Positions 22,110 through 35,310 of a DNA stretch of 64,000 nt are shown here, piece by piece; within the stretch, counting starts at the first letter, position 1; every line of letters begins with the position of its first letter. The notes below the pieces were generated by a model. The model saw only the letters and a list, made by a program, of their open reading frames with translations, was not told where the DNA came from and ran no database searches. The translations under genes and the position numbers were made by a program. This DNA is from Dactylonectria macrodidyma (lineage: Eukaryota; Ascomycota; Sordariomycetes; Hypocreales; Nectriaceae). Where the stretch lies: positions 2,914,001 to 2,978,000 of the forward strand of contig JAGMUV010000005.1 of NCBI GenBank assembly GCA_020744425.1, in the 5' to 3' direction.

Positions 22110-25100
22110 TCGACAAGTCCAGGTTAATCAGCAACTACAATACAAAACAACTTGTATAGAGCTCTACAGTTCTATTGGGTGACGAGACAATGGCCGGAGG
22201 GTGCTTGTCAATCACTATCAGACTCTCTCAAAAGCGAAGGGCGAGTTAGTTTGCCTTGTCAATGTCTCAAATGCTCAGGTTTCTCTATGCATTGAGGCTG
22301 GCAACTACCTACCGATGACGACCGCCCTTGAGAACAAATGGCGTTGTCTCCAGGACCTGTTTATTCAAAGCTTGAATATTGGATGGGTTCTACTTAGGGT
22401 CTTCACAACCAAGCACCCCGTAGTCTTCTCTCGTACTCGACCCACACACGACTTCTCTCGAGTTGCCATTGATGGGCATTGTTACAAATCCCTTTGCGCA
22501 GCGCACCCCAGGTTCGATTCAACTTTAAATGCAACACTGACTTGCGTCTTGGCCTGTTCGCTCCGCTGTTTCGATTCTTGGCTCGCGTCACTTTCCAGAC
22601 TGGGTAAAGTTCTTGCCGATGATGCCCAATCCGTGAATTCTTGCAGCAACGACCTCGCGCGACAACAACGGGCCCAGTGAACTTTAATTCGACTTCAAAC
22701 AAGCCTTTAAATTGCAATAACAATTGGAACAGATCTGAATCGCTCGATTGATCTATTTGATCTTGCTCCACACTTTGCTGGTGACGGGGTTGGGGGCGTA
22801 GATCTGTTCGGGATTGCTGACACAACTAACCTGGGCGAACCGCTATTCGCCAAGTCGTGTGCTCCCTTTCTTCAACTAATTTTTTTTTTCTTTTTTCTTC
22901 ATTCGGTAATAGATGCAGGTCGAAGCCCGCGAAGTTCCGAAACGAGTTGCCGAGGCGGGCGAACGGGTCAACAAATCGTGAGTAGAATCCGATATGAGGT
23001 GTTTAGCCGAAGATGATGACGCAGATTTGCGTCCGGGGTAGAAGCACTCCGCGTTTGTGTTCGGAACTATGTACGGCCTTGCAGCAAGAATCCTGGTCGG
23101 CTCTGAGGTTGCAGCCATCTACATGATTTACCCGGTGAACCATCAGCTTGGGGAGACAATGGGCGGGATACTTCAGCTGGCGTTTAGGCATCTATTCAAG
23201 CAAGGCCATGAAGTTGTCAAAACCATATGAGAGGTTCTTGGATGATACTTATGGGGTCTAAACTGTAAGTGGAAAATCCTCTAGGACGGTTACTCGCTAT
23301 AGGGTTATACGCCTGTCGCAATCTTGAGCCCACAAGACGTTCACGCTTCAGAACAAGACGCACTCGGTAGATGAACCCACACCATTGTATCTGCCGACTC
23401 GGATGTGCTTTTGAAGAACGCCACCGGACAAGGGGAAGCAACAAGGGAACTACGGACGGCATTGAGGCCCCCGATCATACATGCTCGGTGCTACGGTGGC
23501 TTACGCCCAGCAATAGTTCCCGACATTGCTTCTGACAGCCCCCAAGGATGTAACCCTTCGGTGCATTGTTCATCCCCCGCGAAAAGAAACATGAACGTGC
23601 GGGCTGCTCGGCATGAAGAAGGGGGGGGAGGGGAAGTGTGCTAAAAGGATGGGGTTGCAGCGACGGTGCCAGTTGTGTAACGTGTGGCTTCAGTTGCTAC
23701 ACGAGGGGCGTGATTTTCCCAATGTGTTCGTCGTTCTCACTGCGCGACGCTCGGAGATGTTCGGGGTACATAGATTATACCGCAAATTAAAGGCTATAGC
23801 CTAGGTCTTGTGCCTATGTTGGATTTCGAACGAAGGATTTCTTACATGCATAGTTTCTTGTCTGAGCCGAGAGCTAAGATCCCGGTACTCTATTTTCACT
23901 TTGTCAACTGTGCCCTGTATAAGTCCAGGGATGTTGCTAGTTGGGTAAAACCAAATATCTGATCAACACGCTACTATTGACTCACTATCTTGGGAGGCCT
24001 CAGCTGAAAGGAGGCGTTGCCGGCGTATCAAAAGCTGCGATGTGGCTTTGCTCTCCCACGGCCAAAGCGACCGCCCATCGATTCCATAGGCTAATCATGA
24101 GCTATACCTGACGAGATATAACCCCCCCGAAATACCCGAGAGCTATCGGGACTATGCTGATCGTCAACATATCGGATAGATCACTGGGGGCTTGCACCAT
24201 GTAGTCTACGATAGTGCAAATCCACGTCGACCTATAGGGTAGCTGGCGTCGCCCAGGTAGAAGACGATTAGCGTGGGCTGTTGCTGCACGCACAACGCAT
24301 CGAGTGGCGAGTGATGATCATCTGCTCTCCCCTTGGCCAGTGCAGAAGCTAATTTGACAGGATGTCTTGGGAATCGTTTGGGGCTGAGCACACCGTGACC
24401 GAGATCCTACAAAACTGATATTGAGGCTGTGCAGCCCGTTCGCCATTCTACCACGGTGTCTCTACTTCGGCATCTCTGCATCCCGACCGCTATCATGTTC
24501 GTGTTTTCAGAGTGAATGCCCCTTGGAATTAATCGAAATCAATGTCGTACTGCAACGTTCATTGGTCTTACCGATGATCTCATGCCAAATACAGTTGGTG
24601 GCTTTGTGACTATCTTTCTGACTACGTACTTTGCGAGAATGACCAATAAAGACTAGCGCCATCGCTGCTCTAAAATCCAGACTACTTCTGAACCTCCGGT
24701 TTCAGCAAAGAGCAGGAGCCTTCATGCAGTCTAAAACGATACGTGTGCCTAAAAATTGGAGAAACTCGTACATGGCAGTGATTTCAGTGAGTTTTATATC
24801 GTGTGTCGCCGCGACCGGTCCTGGCATTTTGGACTGTGTCACACGTTGTGGCGATCTCGACTTTCATGACCATTTGGTGGTAACAGAGCCATCTTTAATT
24901 TATCCAATTATCACTCAAGGGAAAGGAATCGTTAACGTGATTAGATGAACCGGTCGCATCGCTGCGGAATGTTCAGGCTATTTCTTTGAGAGTCGTATAA
25001 CAGCCTATTTGCTGGTGAGACGAGCATCTCCGTCTTGTATCTCGTGATACTAGGTTAGACTCCCCGACGCAGATTGGGAACTGAAATGATACTCCCATAG

Positions 25101-26413
25101 TTTCAGCATCCTATAAAGCTTGCAATCTGATTTCTCACCTGTATCAGTGGTGAAAATACCAGTGAATTCGAACTTTAACATCCTGCCATGCCAAAGCGTG
25201 ATGCTCGCCTCCTATGAATGCTTCAAGTACACTTCACTGTTCAGTCACAAGCCTGTCTAGATAAAGTGGAATAACCACCTAGCGCAAAATACATGCGATA
25301 TGAGGGAGCTTCCAGTGACAATGGTATTCGACTAATATATTGGGGTAAATGACTCCTTTTTGCGCGAGGAGTCTAGAACCGACTGTTGTAGTGGACTGCA
25401 TTGTCAATGAAAAGGGTACTAAGTCACACTCGGCCGCATTATGATGTGAACAAGAACTTTAAATGTGGCTAAAACAACAAAATATATTAAATTCATGGGG
25501 TGAGATGAAAATCCGGAGCGGAGCGTTGTTTACGATGGTATGATTTCTCGAGGCGATGATTCCCTGTGTTGGCGTGACCATGTTTTAAGAGGTACCTTCG
25601 TTGGGAACTTTTGGACATTGGAGGATATGAATTAATGATGCGAATAAAATCCGATGACTCATCCGCAAGAGCGTTCATTTCTACCTTCCGCGCTGCAGAT
25701 GCTTCGTGGAACTTCTGGGAGCCCTAAGTTAGAAGGGATGAGAGACAGTCGCAGTGGATTGTTGTTTGTTCGATCTTGTGTCGCTGATGCGAGAGTGGTG
25801 CGGTTGATGTGATTGAGAATTCTGCTCCCTCCATGATCTATTGCGTAGAGTGGATTTAATACTGGAAGACAGAATCCGGTCAGTTGCCAGGAAATGAACG
25901 GTGTCGGTGTTGGTGTTGAGGCCATCGTGATTGGGGCTTAAAGCGGCGTGGCTTTTGACCTTATCTGCGACTTGATGTCGGCCAGAGTGGAGTCCCGGTG
26001 TCGAGTTCATTCCTTCCTATCGGTCGGTCCCTCCACAGGCGTGCCGGGTTTAGATCCACCCGTTGTCAACGCTACGATATTCCCTCCTACTACACAAGGC
26101 ACTTTTCCATCCACTTCGTCGGCCAACTCTTCATCGCATCGTCCTCGCTATCGCCGCCGACCTCACGTTCGCGACCAACTCGTCGCCGAGGCTGCCCGCT
26201 CCTCGTCCAATGCTGGCCCTTGCGAGCTGAGATGTTGTGCTCCGACTCACCAGCAACCCAAACCGTCGCCCGCAACCCTCAGCGTTCCGCAACATCCGAC
26301 GTCGCCACCACCCTGATCCGAGAGCCCGAGTCCGTCTCCCCACCGTCGCTCCCCACGTCACGATAATCTCCATCTTCAACGCCCGGATTCCACGCTACCG
26401 ACCAACCGAATTT
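22110..26413. other. Gene-poor region between cofactor B and the RING gene
   Basis: About 4.3 kb without a convincing gene. It is richer in A and T than its flanks, especially 23.8-25.5 kb. The longest plus frame (22201-22680) starts with GTG and shows no domain. A short open segment at 22914-22977 begins with ATG directly after a TAG acceptor-like site and ends at a GTGAGT donor, so it resembles a lone exon, but no partners were found. The last 400 bases are the pyrimidine-rich leader of the RING gene. Confidence 0.45.
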
Positions 26414-28108
26414 ATGGCCATGTCGACGCCGTCGATTCTCGGCGCACGCAGCATGGCACTGCTCCTCTACTCACTACTGGCTTGCGCTTTGACCGGCGTG
26501 CTCGCCATTGACGATTACGATGTCACCTCGACGCCCGAGAAGGATGTCCCAGAATGGGCTGCCATCAGTGCCATGCAGCTCACACTCACCAACAGCAATG
26601 GAAAATGGTCACCGTTGCAATTCACTGTCCTCCCTCTGACAGGTTCCCTGGGGTTGAATGGCACTCAGACAGACCGCGGGGTATGTGAATCGATTCTAGA
26701 CACTCCACCGTATTTGATGCGTTGTATCTAATGCACTGACCTGCTTGCAAGATTATTAGAATCCACGGCACCATGATCGCAGCCGATTCATCCAACTACA
26801 ACACGCTTAACGATAACACCACTGTGGCCTACCTGTCTTGCGACGACGACTCCAGTAATTCCTTGATCGAACCTAACAAGATGCTCAACGGCTTGATGTC
26901 ACTTGATCCGAAGCCCAAGGCCATCGTGCTTTACTCCACATCCAAGAACTGGTGTTCCATCGCACACCAAGACGAGCTGTCCTACACAAGCATTCTGTCC
27001 ATGGCAGACGCCGCCGAGGCTTCACAGGCGCTGGGGTTCCTCAACAACACCGATACCATCAAGGTCTCCATCATGGGCAACACGACCAACGATGGCACTG
27101 AATCACAGTCAGACACAGGGCGGAATAACCCAGCAGTCGCCATGAGCATCTTGTATAGCATTACTGGGATTATCACTTTGCTCTTTGCCGTTATCATCGT
27201 CACTGGCGCTGTTCGAGCTCACCGTTACCCTGAAAGATATGGACCCCGGCGAGCTCTCCCCGGCCGGCCACGGCAGAGTCGGGCCAAAGGATTGGCGAGA
27301 GCGGTGCTGGAAACTATTCCTATTGTAAAGTTTGGAAACCAGACACCTGCAAAGCCCGACCCAGAACTTGATCTGGATGTCGTTACTAACGACGGCCGTG
27401 ACAACACCGTGCAACGCACCGCGTCAAACGTCAGCGACGCCCACCAGACTGGACTAGCACCAGCTCCGCGAGCGAATAATGATGTTACGTCTTCTGCTAC
27501 AAGAGACTCGCCTACACCTACGCCTGCGTCCGCGCCAGACGGCGCTAATGAAACCGGAGACGACAACTTGGGATGTTCCATCTGCACGGAGGACTTCAAA
27601 ATGGGCGAAGACGTAAGAGTCTTGCCCTGCCAGCACCAGTATCACCCCGCCTGTGTTGATCCATGGCTCATTAACGTGTCTGGAACTTGTCCACTCTGGT
27701 AAGACTAATCCATCATCTCTAATTCTTGGCTGGTTGCTAACCATTATTTACAGTCGGTTCGATCTTCGCCCAGGGAGGGGTCGTGAATCAGAGGCGACCA
27801 CAAGTGATGCAACAAATGCTCTCCCTCCCCCTTTGGCTCTCGAGGGTGTCGGAAGCGATGATGCTCAAATTCCACACCACAACCGCGCATCTCGCATAAC
27901 CGACATTAATCGACTGCGAGAGGCAACGGTGGAGGAGCAAATGGAGACGCTGAGGCGGATGCGAGCTGAAGTGAATGAAGCTGAGCGCCAAGCCCCCCCA
28001 GACGGCGAGGCTCACGGCCAGAGCGCACGATTTGCAGCAAAGCTCAAGGAGAGGTTCCGGATTCTCACTCGCACCCGCGCTCAGGTCCCCGAGGACCGTG
28101 ACTGTTAA
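26414..28108 (+). CDS. Membrane-anchored RING-H2 E3 ubiquitin ligase
   Basis: Three exons (26414-26680, 26752-27698, 27754-28108) give about 522 residues. The N-terminus has a signal peptide (ALLLYSLLACALTGVLA). A luminal domain with several N-glycosylation sequons follows. It is probably protease-associated-like, by position only. One transmembrane helix lies near residues 220-247 (SILYSITGIITLLFAVIIV). A cytosolic RING-H2 finger begins near residue 364: CSICTEDF, CQHQYHPAC, and CPLC, in which the last Cys is split by intron 2 (TG-T). The C-terminus has a charged coiled-coil stretch (VEEQMETLRRMRAEVNEAE). This layout is that of endosomal or vacuolar E3 ligases such as the RNF13/RNF167 group. 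Intron 1 uses an AAG acceptor. The specific substrate is unknown. Confidence 0.88.
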
Positions 28109-28523
28109 GAACAACATGCACGATCTGCTGAACAGGCGAATGATGCTAAGACAGCACTGCAACCTTGCAAGAAGGAAAGGATGTCGTGGAAAGATCGGTG
28201 CATCTTGATACGATAGAGGACGTGAATTTTTCTATGACGAACATGCTCAAATTCCCAAGCGTGAGAGGCATGTGCCTCCAGACCGCTTAGGGATGCAATG
28301 ATGAGGAACGACGGGAAATTGCTTCAGACTCGGCGTTGGTTTGGAATATGGTCAATTCAGGCTCAGTATTGATCAATTGGGAAGCATGGCAAGGCGTTAT
28401 GAGAGATTTGTTTGGATTTACTGGTTGTATTAGGAGGAAGATCACGAGTGTGGCATGACTGGGCGGAAGGGATGTGCGACCGTTTAGGTTCCCGCGAAAA
28501 CGTGGCATCCTCCGCATGTTGTG

Positions 28524-28525
<2 letters not shown>

Positions 28526-28556
<31 letters not shown>
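28526..28556 (+). repeat. GT dinucleotide microsatellite
   Basis: About fifteen GT units in tandem, interrupted once near the left end by an A. It lies downstream of the RING gene. Confidence 0.9.
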
Positions 28557-28557
<1 letters not shown>

Positions 28558-30865
28558 TGACTCCCAACGTATCATACGGCGCTAGCTGATGGGTCACTGA
28601 TGATGGATGGTGTGGTTGAGATGATCAACAAGTAAACGGAAGATAGACAGACATAGCACATGAGAGGTGGGCGCAACCAACGTCTGGTTGGAGCCTGACT
28701 CGATGAATACACGAACGCTCATCAGTAACAAAACGGGGACGGCCTGCGGCAGCTTAGCGTTGCATGAAAGCATTGTAACAAGCCGCGGCACCGGGCCGCG
28801 AATAGACAACAAGATGTGGCGAGCGAGACGTGCGGTACGGTTGTCCACCGGTCGTGCTTAGGGTCCTCAAGCCGTTACGTAGTAAGTTATGTGGTGTCTA
28901 GACCCTTAAGGTATCGGCCATCTCCAGTGCACGCATCTGTGTCTTTGAGACATAAGGGCCATTGAGTCAGGTGGGCTCAGAAGCGTGTGAGCGGGCGGAA
29001 CCTGAAGAAAGGTGAATGTGACGGATGAAGGTGAATGGATTAAAAGGGCGGGAAAGAGAACGGGTCCTTCAAAGGTACCATGCATGAACAATCAACCATC
29101 CACAAGTCATGGCGCTGTCCGTGTGGTAGCACCAGGAGGGTTCACCCAGGGTAGGGGCCTCGATCGTCTGCGGCAGGATCCCGGGAGGCTTTTGCATTTG
29201 ATTGAAGAGGGATTTGATCACGGCTCGTATGTCCTCATTGTCCGAAATTTAACGGAATCGACTGTTTGTTCATTCACCTATTAATCCGTAGCTAAGGGAT
29301 TTGATGGTGAGCTATCGGCTGTCCCATGTGGCCCCGTGGCCCTGGGTCGATCGAGCGGGCGCCATAGCGCAGTGAGATTCGATAGTTTGCAGCCGGCGGT
29401 GGGCACCTGCGTAATGTTTTCTTTTTTGTGCTTTTGTGCTCAGGACGAGGGCCGAGTCGGTGTAGTGTCTCACTCGGCAGGGTAATACGGATGAGAGACG
29501 GCTTCCGAAAAGCAAAGCGCCTCCCCTGATCCGAAAGGTGGCTTGGGCGGGAAGGGAGATAGTTGAGGCGGGAGACAATGCCAGCGATCGACGGCATGTG
29601 GCTCCGAAGCGTATCGGCTAAGTTGCTTCTGTGAGACGCTGGTTTTCCGCCTGGGAGAAATGGCACAGCATCCGGCCATGGAAAGCACAAGTTCTAGATC
29701 CCCTAAGGCAAGGGAGACCCTGGGACGGATTCGTCGATGCCGTGGCGGTTGGCAAGGGTCACGGGAAGCATGAAATCAAGGCCGAAGGAAGAGCGGGCTG
29801 GACAGAAGGTTGCGGCTATGACGTGCCTTGGGATGACTCTGGGTGTGTCTCATTCGCTGTACGTGAAGACGACGTCAAGTAATGCCTTGTGTGCGTTGTT
29901 CTACGTTGCCTTCCTTTTTTCCGCGTCTGGCTTCCATTGTATTGGCTTCTGCTGATCTGTCTCCTGCTGATCATCTGCAACTCTCTGAGTCGTGAGAGTT
30001 TACGATCCTTGTAAAGGCCGTGAAGCAAACTCAAGGCCCATAGTACACTTGCATCGGCATTACTGCAAAGACGGCCGGCCCGGCCATTGACACTTTAACG
30101 GTGTGCGAACGGTGTGTACGACGGCGCCTTAAAAAGGGCGGCCCAATGGTCGGGGCGGTTGGCTGATGGAGGGGAAACTGGACCGTCCAATCAGCAAGCC
30201 CAGTATCGAACGCATCAAGCCGCGATCCCATCGCGTCAGGGGCTAGGGGAAAGAGCCGTTCGGCATTCGGGAGTTGACAGGGGGAGGCAGGGAGGGATGC
30301 AAGCCTGTTCTGTCTTGCGCACGGTCAACTTGAGAACGGCCTGAAACACGTGGTTTGATGTTAGCTGAGAGGAGTAAAGGCACGACGCCTAGCTTTTTAG
30401 TTGGAAGCAGTGTCGATACGGTGTATCAATAAGCCTCGAGATGTTGACAGACTTGTCATCTCTTTTCCCCAGGCCCGCTGTCGAGACTGGAGAAATTGCA
30501 GAGAAGAGGTTAGAGGGAGAAAAGGCAGGGGTTATCACCCGGTAAAGCGGGCCGATCGGGCACTTGGGGAAGGGATTCCAGGATGGGGCGATGGGCGGCG
30601 ATCAATCAACCTGACTGCACAATTAGGTAGAGACATGGGCATATATGGGGCTGCCAATCATGAGGCTTGGTTTTGCTAGACCGACTGGCGACCAGAGAGG
30701 ATGCCTTTGCTTTCTTTTTCTCTTTCTTTCTCTAGCTGGATCAATGCAGGTGACAGAAGCGGGTGAGAAAGAAGCGCAAAATGACAAAGGCAATGGATTT
30801 GTGCTATGCGGTCTCGATCCAACTAGACAATGACAAGTGGGTTGCGTTGAGTGTTGATGCGAGAT

Positions 30866-31000
30866 GTAGTGGATTTCCAGTGGAGTTCCAGTGGAGACGG
30901 GGCAGTCAGTGGAGAGAGATAGTGGAGGATGGTGGGAGATAGTGGGGGATTGTAGCGAAGAACAGTGGAGAGCTGTAGTGGAGGATGGTGGAAAGCTGTG
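30866..31000 (+). repeat. Degenerate GTGGAG-rich minisatellite
   Basis: The words AGTGGAG and GGATGGTGG recur at irregular spacing at least seven times within about 130 bp (for example AGTGGAGGATGGTGG appears twice). The strand is strongly purine-rich. There is no open frame of interest. Confidence 0.65.
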
Positions 31001-34000
31001 CTGTGTTTTAGCGGTATTGACAAATGCAAGGAAACCAGACATGGGTTGGGATAATGTCAGGGTTTGGAACTATGTGGGATTGGGGTCACGAACAGGGCCT
31101 GGGTGGGGATCGTCACTAAAAGATTGTCAGCCAGGTCCTGCGCGCGCCTGAATTCTTCTGGACGCACAGGTATCTACCAAGGTAAGTAGGATAGACTGTT
31201 GGAGAGCACCAAAAATACCCCAAAGGAGGCTTTGACGAGAGTCTTGGCTGCAGGAATCCATTGAAGCCCGGCGACAGGTCGGATCACTAACTTCTAAGGT
31301 GAGCTCACCTATATCGCAACTGTTGGTTAGCAGTGGTTCAACGCCGGCTTGGCGCGCTGCCTCCGTTTGTCTCAGATGTTTCTCCTCTCATCTTTCTCAG
31401 CTCCATCACCCGTGATCGTTTCGTTTCCGCTGCTATCTTCCAGACCTAGGCCCCTGTCTCTCGTGGCCTGTGAGTGTCTGAGTTTAACACGGGAGGTTGG
31501 GAGCCGTGGGTGGCAAACGAATCCGTCGTCCAAATGGTGAGACAAGGCGGTAGATGCTGATGATGGCCCGTACCTTCCATATTGTCTAGGATAGCACGGT
31601 ACTGTGCACACCGGGTCAGACGGTCTAGCCCATGCCGATCCTTCCACTTCACCTCCGAATGGCTCACAGCCTAGATGCTAGATGGCACGCATGCAGCGAC
31701 ACGTACTGCAGCAGCGTTCTCGCCCACTTTTGCAGGCAGGCAAGCATGCAACCACTTGGCCGTTAGTAGTTGCGAGCACAGAGAAGCCGCGTCTTTTCTC
31801 TCTTGTCCCTCTGGATTGCGGATCTCCTTGGCATTGTCAGTTCTGAGAAAGCCCAACAGCCCGCCAGTAGAGCGGGCAAGGCTAAACAACTACCATAGTA
31901 CATGCGGGGCGAGCTGCAGTGCAAGCACCACGTCTCTTGTTGGTTCGAATTCGAGAGCTGGTCTATTCACTGGGACCGCTTTAGACGAAGCCAAGACAGG
32001 CCAACAGAGTATCCGTACGTCCAAGATATGCGAGGAACCAATACAACGCAACCTCCCAGCCCCCGACACCGCCAAGATGCCCTCCATTTCTCCGGAACGG
32101 TGTCCATTTCCATTCCTCACTCGAGACGATACCTTCGCTGGCCCGGCGAATCCACCTATCTAGAGACATGGGGCCTCAGCCTGCTTGCTCCATTTCTTAT
32201 ATGGAGCTGGGGCCACTAACCATGGCTAAGACAGGTCGGCCTTGCAAGTGCCCAGCCATATTCTCAAAGTCATCAGTCACGACCATCCCTTACCTGACGA
32301 GGTTGCTTCCCGAGCGCCCTCGCCAGTCCCTCACCAGCAGACCGGTGAGGAGTCTGCGGATCTGGCAATAGGGCCAACCCGGGCCATCATGTTGTGCGGT
32401 GCTGCGGATCGACTCTTCTGTGTCTAGCCTTGGGCCAGCGGCTTGGCCATTCCTGGGACTCATCTGCCTTCAGCCGCCACGGCAAGCTCCGTCTAGGTTG
32501 CCAGATGTAGTGTGGTTGGTCGAGGGTTACTCTAGGGCGTCTCGTGCGGCAAGAATTTGCAGTATGTAACACAAACACCGTCAAGAGACGGACTCGAAGC
32601 TTAGTTTGGAGTAGCGCTCCGAGTTATCAATTCGGGCGGGCGAATCCTGCTCGTGCCCGGGAGAACCGTGCGACTCAGGCTTAAACAGGGGAGCTGTTCA
32701 TGAGCGATTACCGCTTCGTCCTCATCCACCTACCCGATCAGCAAAAGCCGTTCGATGTCAAGGGTACCAAGAGCCTAGACGCAAGGAGCGACAAGGCCAA
32801 AATGTGACTCAGGTGGAGATAGCTACAGACAAAGCAAACAAAACAAATATTGGCGAAAAAAGTAATGAGAAGAAGAAACGAGACCTCTCAAAAAAGCGAG
32901 CAAGGCAAACAGGTCAAATTGTTGTTGCTTTTTTGTGGTTTGCTGTTGGTGGCTGGATGCCTGTCGCTGTTTCATTTTCATCAGAGAATTGTTCTGCTCA
33001 TTGTGAACGAACCTCAATACATCCCCGTCCTTTGTCCCCGGCCGGACTAGGCCGCCTCGAAGGATGCGGCTGCGAGCCGGATTGTAACAACCAGAGCATC
33101 AGCATCAAGGCCGATCTTGGAGAGCCATCACCAGCGCTATGGCACTTTGATAGAAGGTGTTTTGCCATTGTCATCCCCACCTGCTAGCCAGCGCCGATCT
33201 CTCGAGTGCCCGTTCATGGTTCGCACCGCTGCTAAGCTAACATTCAGCGGCAGGGATTGCTTTAGAGGCTTGGTCAAGCCCCCCATCGCAGCTCCATCGT
33301 CGGGTGTCTAGATCGAATCGTGGCGTTGGAGCTGGCCCAGGGTCTCTAGGGCCACGCTACCTAAGCTCGAGGCCTTAGCACTCAACCTCCGCCCCGATTT
33401 GTCGACCAGGGCGAGGATTTTGGCGATTTCTCACTGAGGCGCCTCACCAGCGAGTGTCTCTTCTAGGCATGGAAAGTACCAATACCAATGTCGTGGCGGC
33501 CGCGGACGTTGTTATCACCCCTTCCTGCTCTCGATCATCTTCGTATTTTGGACCTAGAACAGCCTGTGCGTTTGTGGATGTGACTGTGGCTTATTAGCTG
33601 CTTGTTTTTTTTTTTGGTGTAACTTGCAGTCTCTTCCGTCAGGGCTTGCAGGCCTACCTAGTCCTGTCTCGTCTTTGTGACCTGTCTGATGCAGCTAGAT
33701 AGCAGCCATGCCGAGCGGGATCAGATTGGGCTGGAGGGTGACGGGATGGGCGATGATGGCACCAACCATCAAGAAGATTGGGGGAAATGATGCATCACTT
33801 GAAGGCAGGCGAAGGGGAATAAGAATGGGTGGATGATTGGCAGGCTGCTCTCGCTCAGGACATATAATGCCCACCCCGACATGAGCATCTTTCTTGCCTC
33901 TCTTCTGGAGACAATCACCATCTGGTCAACCTCATCACTCCTGATCGCCCCAAACGCCCACATACTTTTAACGAATCATTACACACAGACCTTGGTAGCT

Positions 34001-35310
34001 GCATGACTCTCGCATGCTCCTCGACGAGAACCATCCCAGTCGATCTCAAGGTCCTCGACACAACTTCCCTCTCCCCTCGGACTAGTGCCTACGGAGATTT
34101 CTTTTCCCTTGGATTTCTAAAGCTTGCCGGGAACATTTATCGACGCCACAAGGGGGAGTAAGCAAGATCGAGCATCGTGACGTATTGACGGTCCGAGAGC
34201 TGAACGCCAGTGACGAGACGGCGGTACAGGGTTGTTCCGAGTACTCTCCCGCCAGGTTCGGGTATAGCCTCAGCCCAATTGAACAGTTCGACGTTGTTCT
34301 TGATCCGCAAGCCAAAAGGGTCTGGGTTCCGACTGGAGTGGTCGTAGCCTGCGTTGTCTCAGCTGGCCGCCACAGGCGCCGCCTTTGGAATCACTCAACT
34401 TGTCAGAGAGCCAACGGATGCAGATCGGTTGCGAGGAGCAAGCCGGAAAGCGCCCATTACGCAACGCTCTGGGGGGACTCATCAACTCCAATTCATCTCG
34501 ACTCAAAACTCGCCCAGTCCCGGACACTGAATAACATCCCGGAGCCTGGAACCTAAGCTTAAGCACGGAGTGGTATAGCCCAAGAAAGCAAGCTCATATT
34601 GATCATACCCTGCGCATTATCGATTTAATCATCTCCAACTTTCTCCAGAGGCCCATCTAGACCAAATTCCTCCACTCCTCTTCTTCCTTCACCCTCCTTA
34701 ACACACCCCCTTCGCCACTCCCGATCACGCTTGCAGTGTAAATTACTACCCAAACTCGTTTTGACCATCCCCAAGATTCCCCTCGCCGAAGCTTGTCAGG
34801 CCTCGGAGATCCATTCCCATACCAACTTAGGCCTTCCGTCATACCGTTTGTGCTACCATCACCCGCATTCTCTCTGTCTGGACACCCGCTTGCACACATA
34901 ACGGGGACTAGGACACACCATTCGCTCTATCCACACCACCACTCAGACACACACACGTTTTCTTGTCTCTCAATATACAAACTACTCGAATCCACCACGC
35001 CCTTAGCTTCGATCCCTGCTGCAGAGCAAGCTCAAGAACTCGCACGCAGTCTGTGCCAGAAGCCTCAAGCGACTGACTCGATCACCCTCCATCCGGAGAA
35101 TATCCCTACCCTCCACATCCTGGGCTTCTGCCCATTAAGGTTCTTGGGCTCTCGTTCCTCTTTCGTTATTAATATCGATCCCTCCGCTGGGCTGCCACAT
35201 TTCCGATTATTCCGGGCTTTGCTTGAACCTACCGATTCATCGAAAACAGTCATCTCTGGGTTGTGAGGCCTTCATCGAGACGCCCCACAACTCAACACAA
35301 TCCGCATACT

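Larger units (their letters stand above)
28109..35310. other. Gene-poor region upstream of the seven-helix protein gene
   Basis: About 7.2 kb in which no coding region could be supported. Frames of 60-160 residues lack known domains. It contains a GT dinucleotide run and a degenerate minisatellite (listed separately). From about 34.65 kb onward the plus strand becomes pyrimidine-rich with CACA stretches, consistent with the promoter and leader of the gene at 35311. Confidence 0.5.

Noticed and set aside
22510..22522. tRNA B-box-like sequence GGTTCGATTC
   Set aside because: No A box at a suitable distance, and neither T-stem nor acceptor stem pairs.
24724..24948. 74-residue ATG frame with one hydrophobic stretch
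   Set aside because: It lies in AT-rich DNA with no further support. The hydrophobic part is not at the N-terminus as a signal peptide should be.
31675..32163. 162-residue ATG-started frame
   Set aside because: Composition is low in complexity with no domain, hydrophobic segment or splice context. Other frames overlap it on both strands.
32804..33187. 127-residue frame with a Lys-rich start
   Set aside because: It starts with GTG, and the Lys-rich part is an A-rich tract rather than a coding signature.
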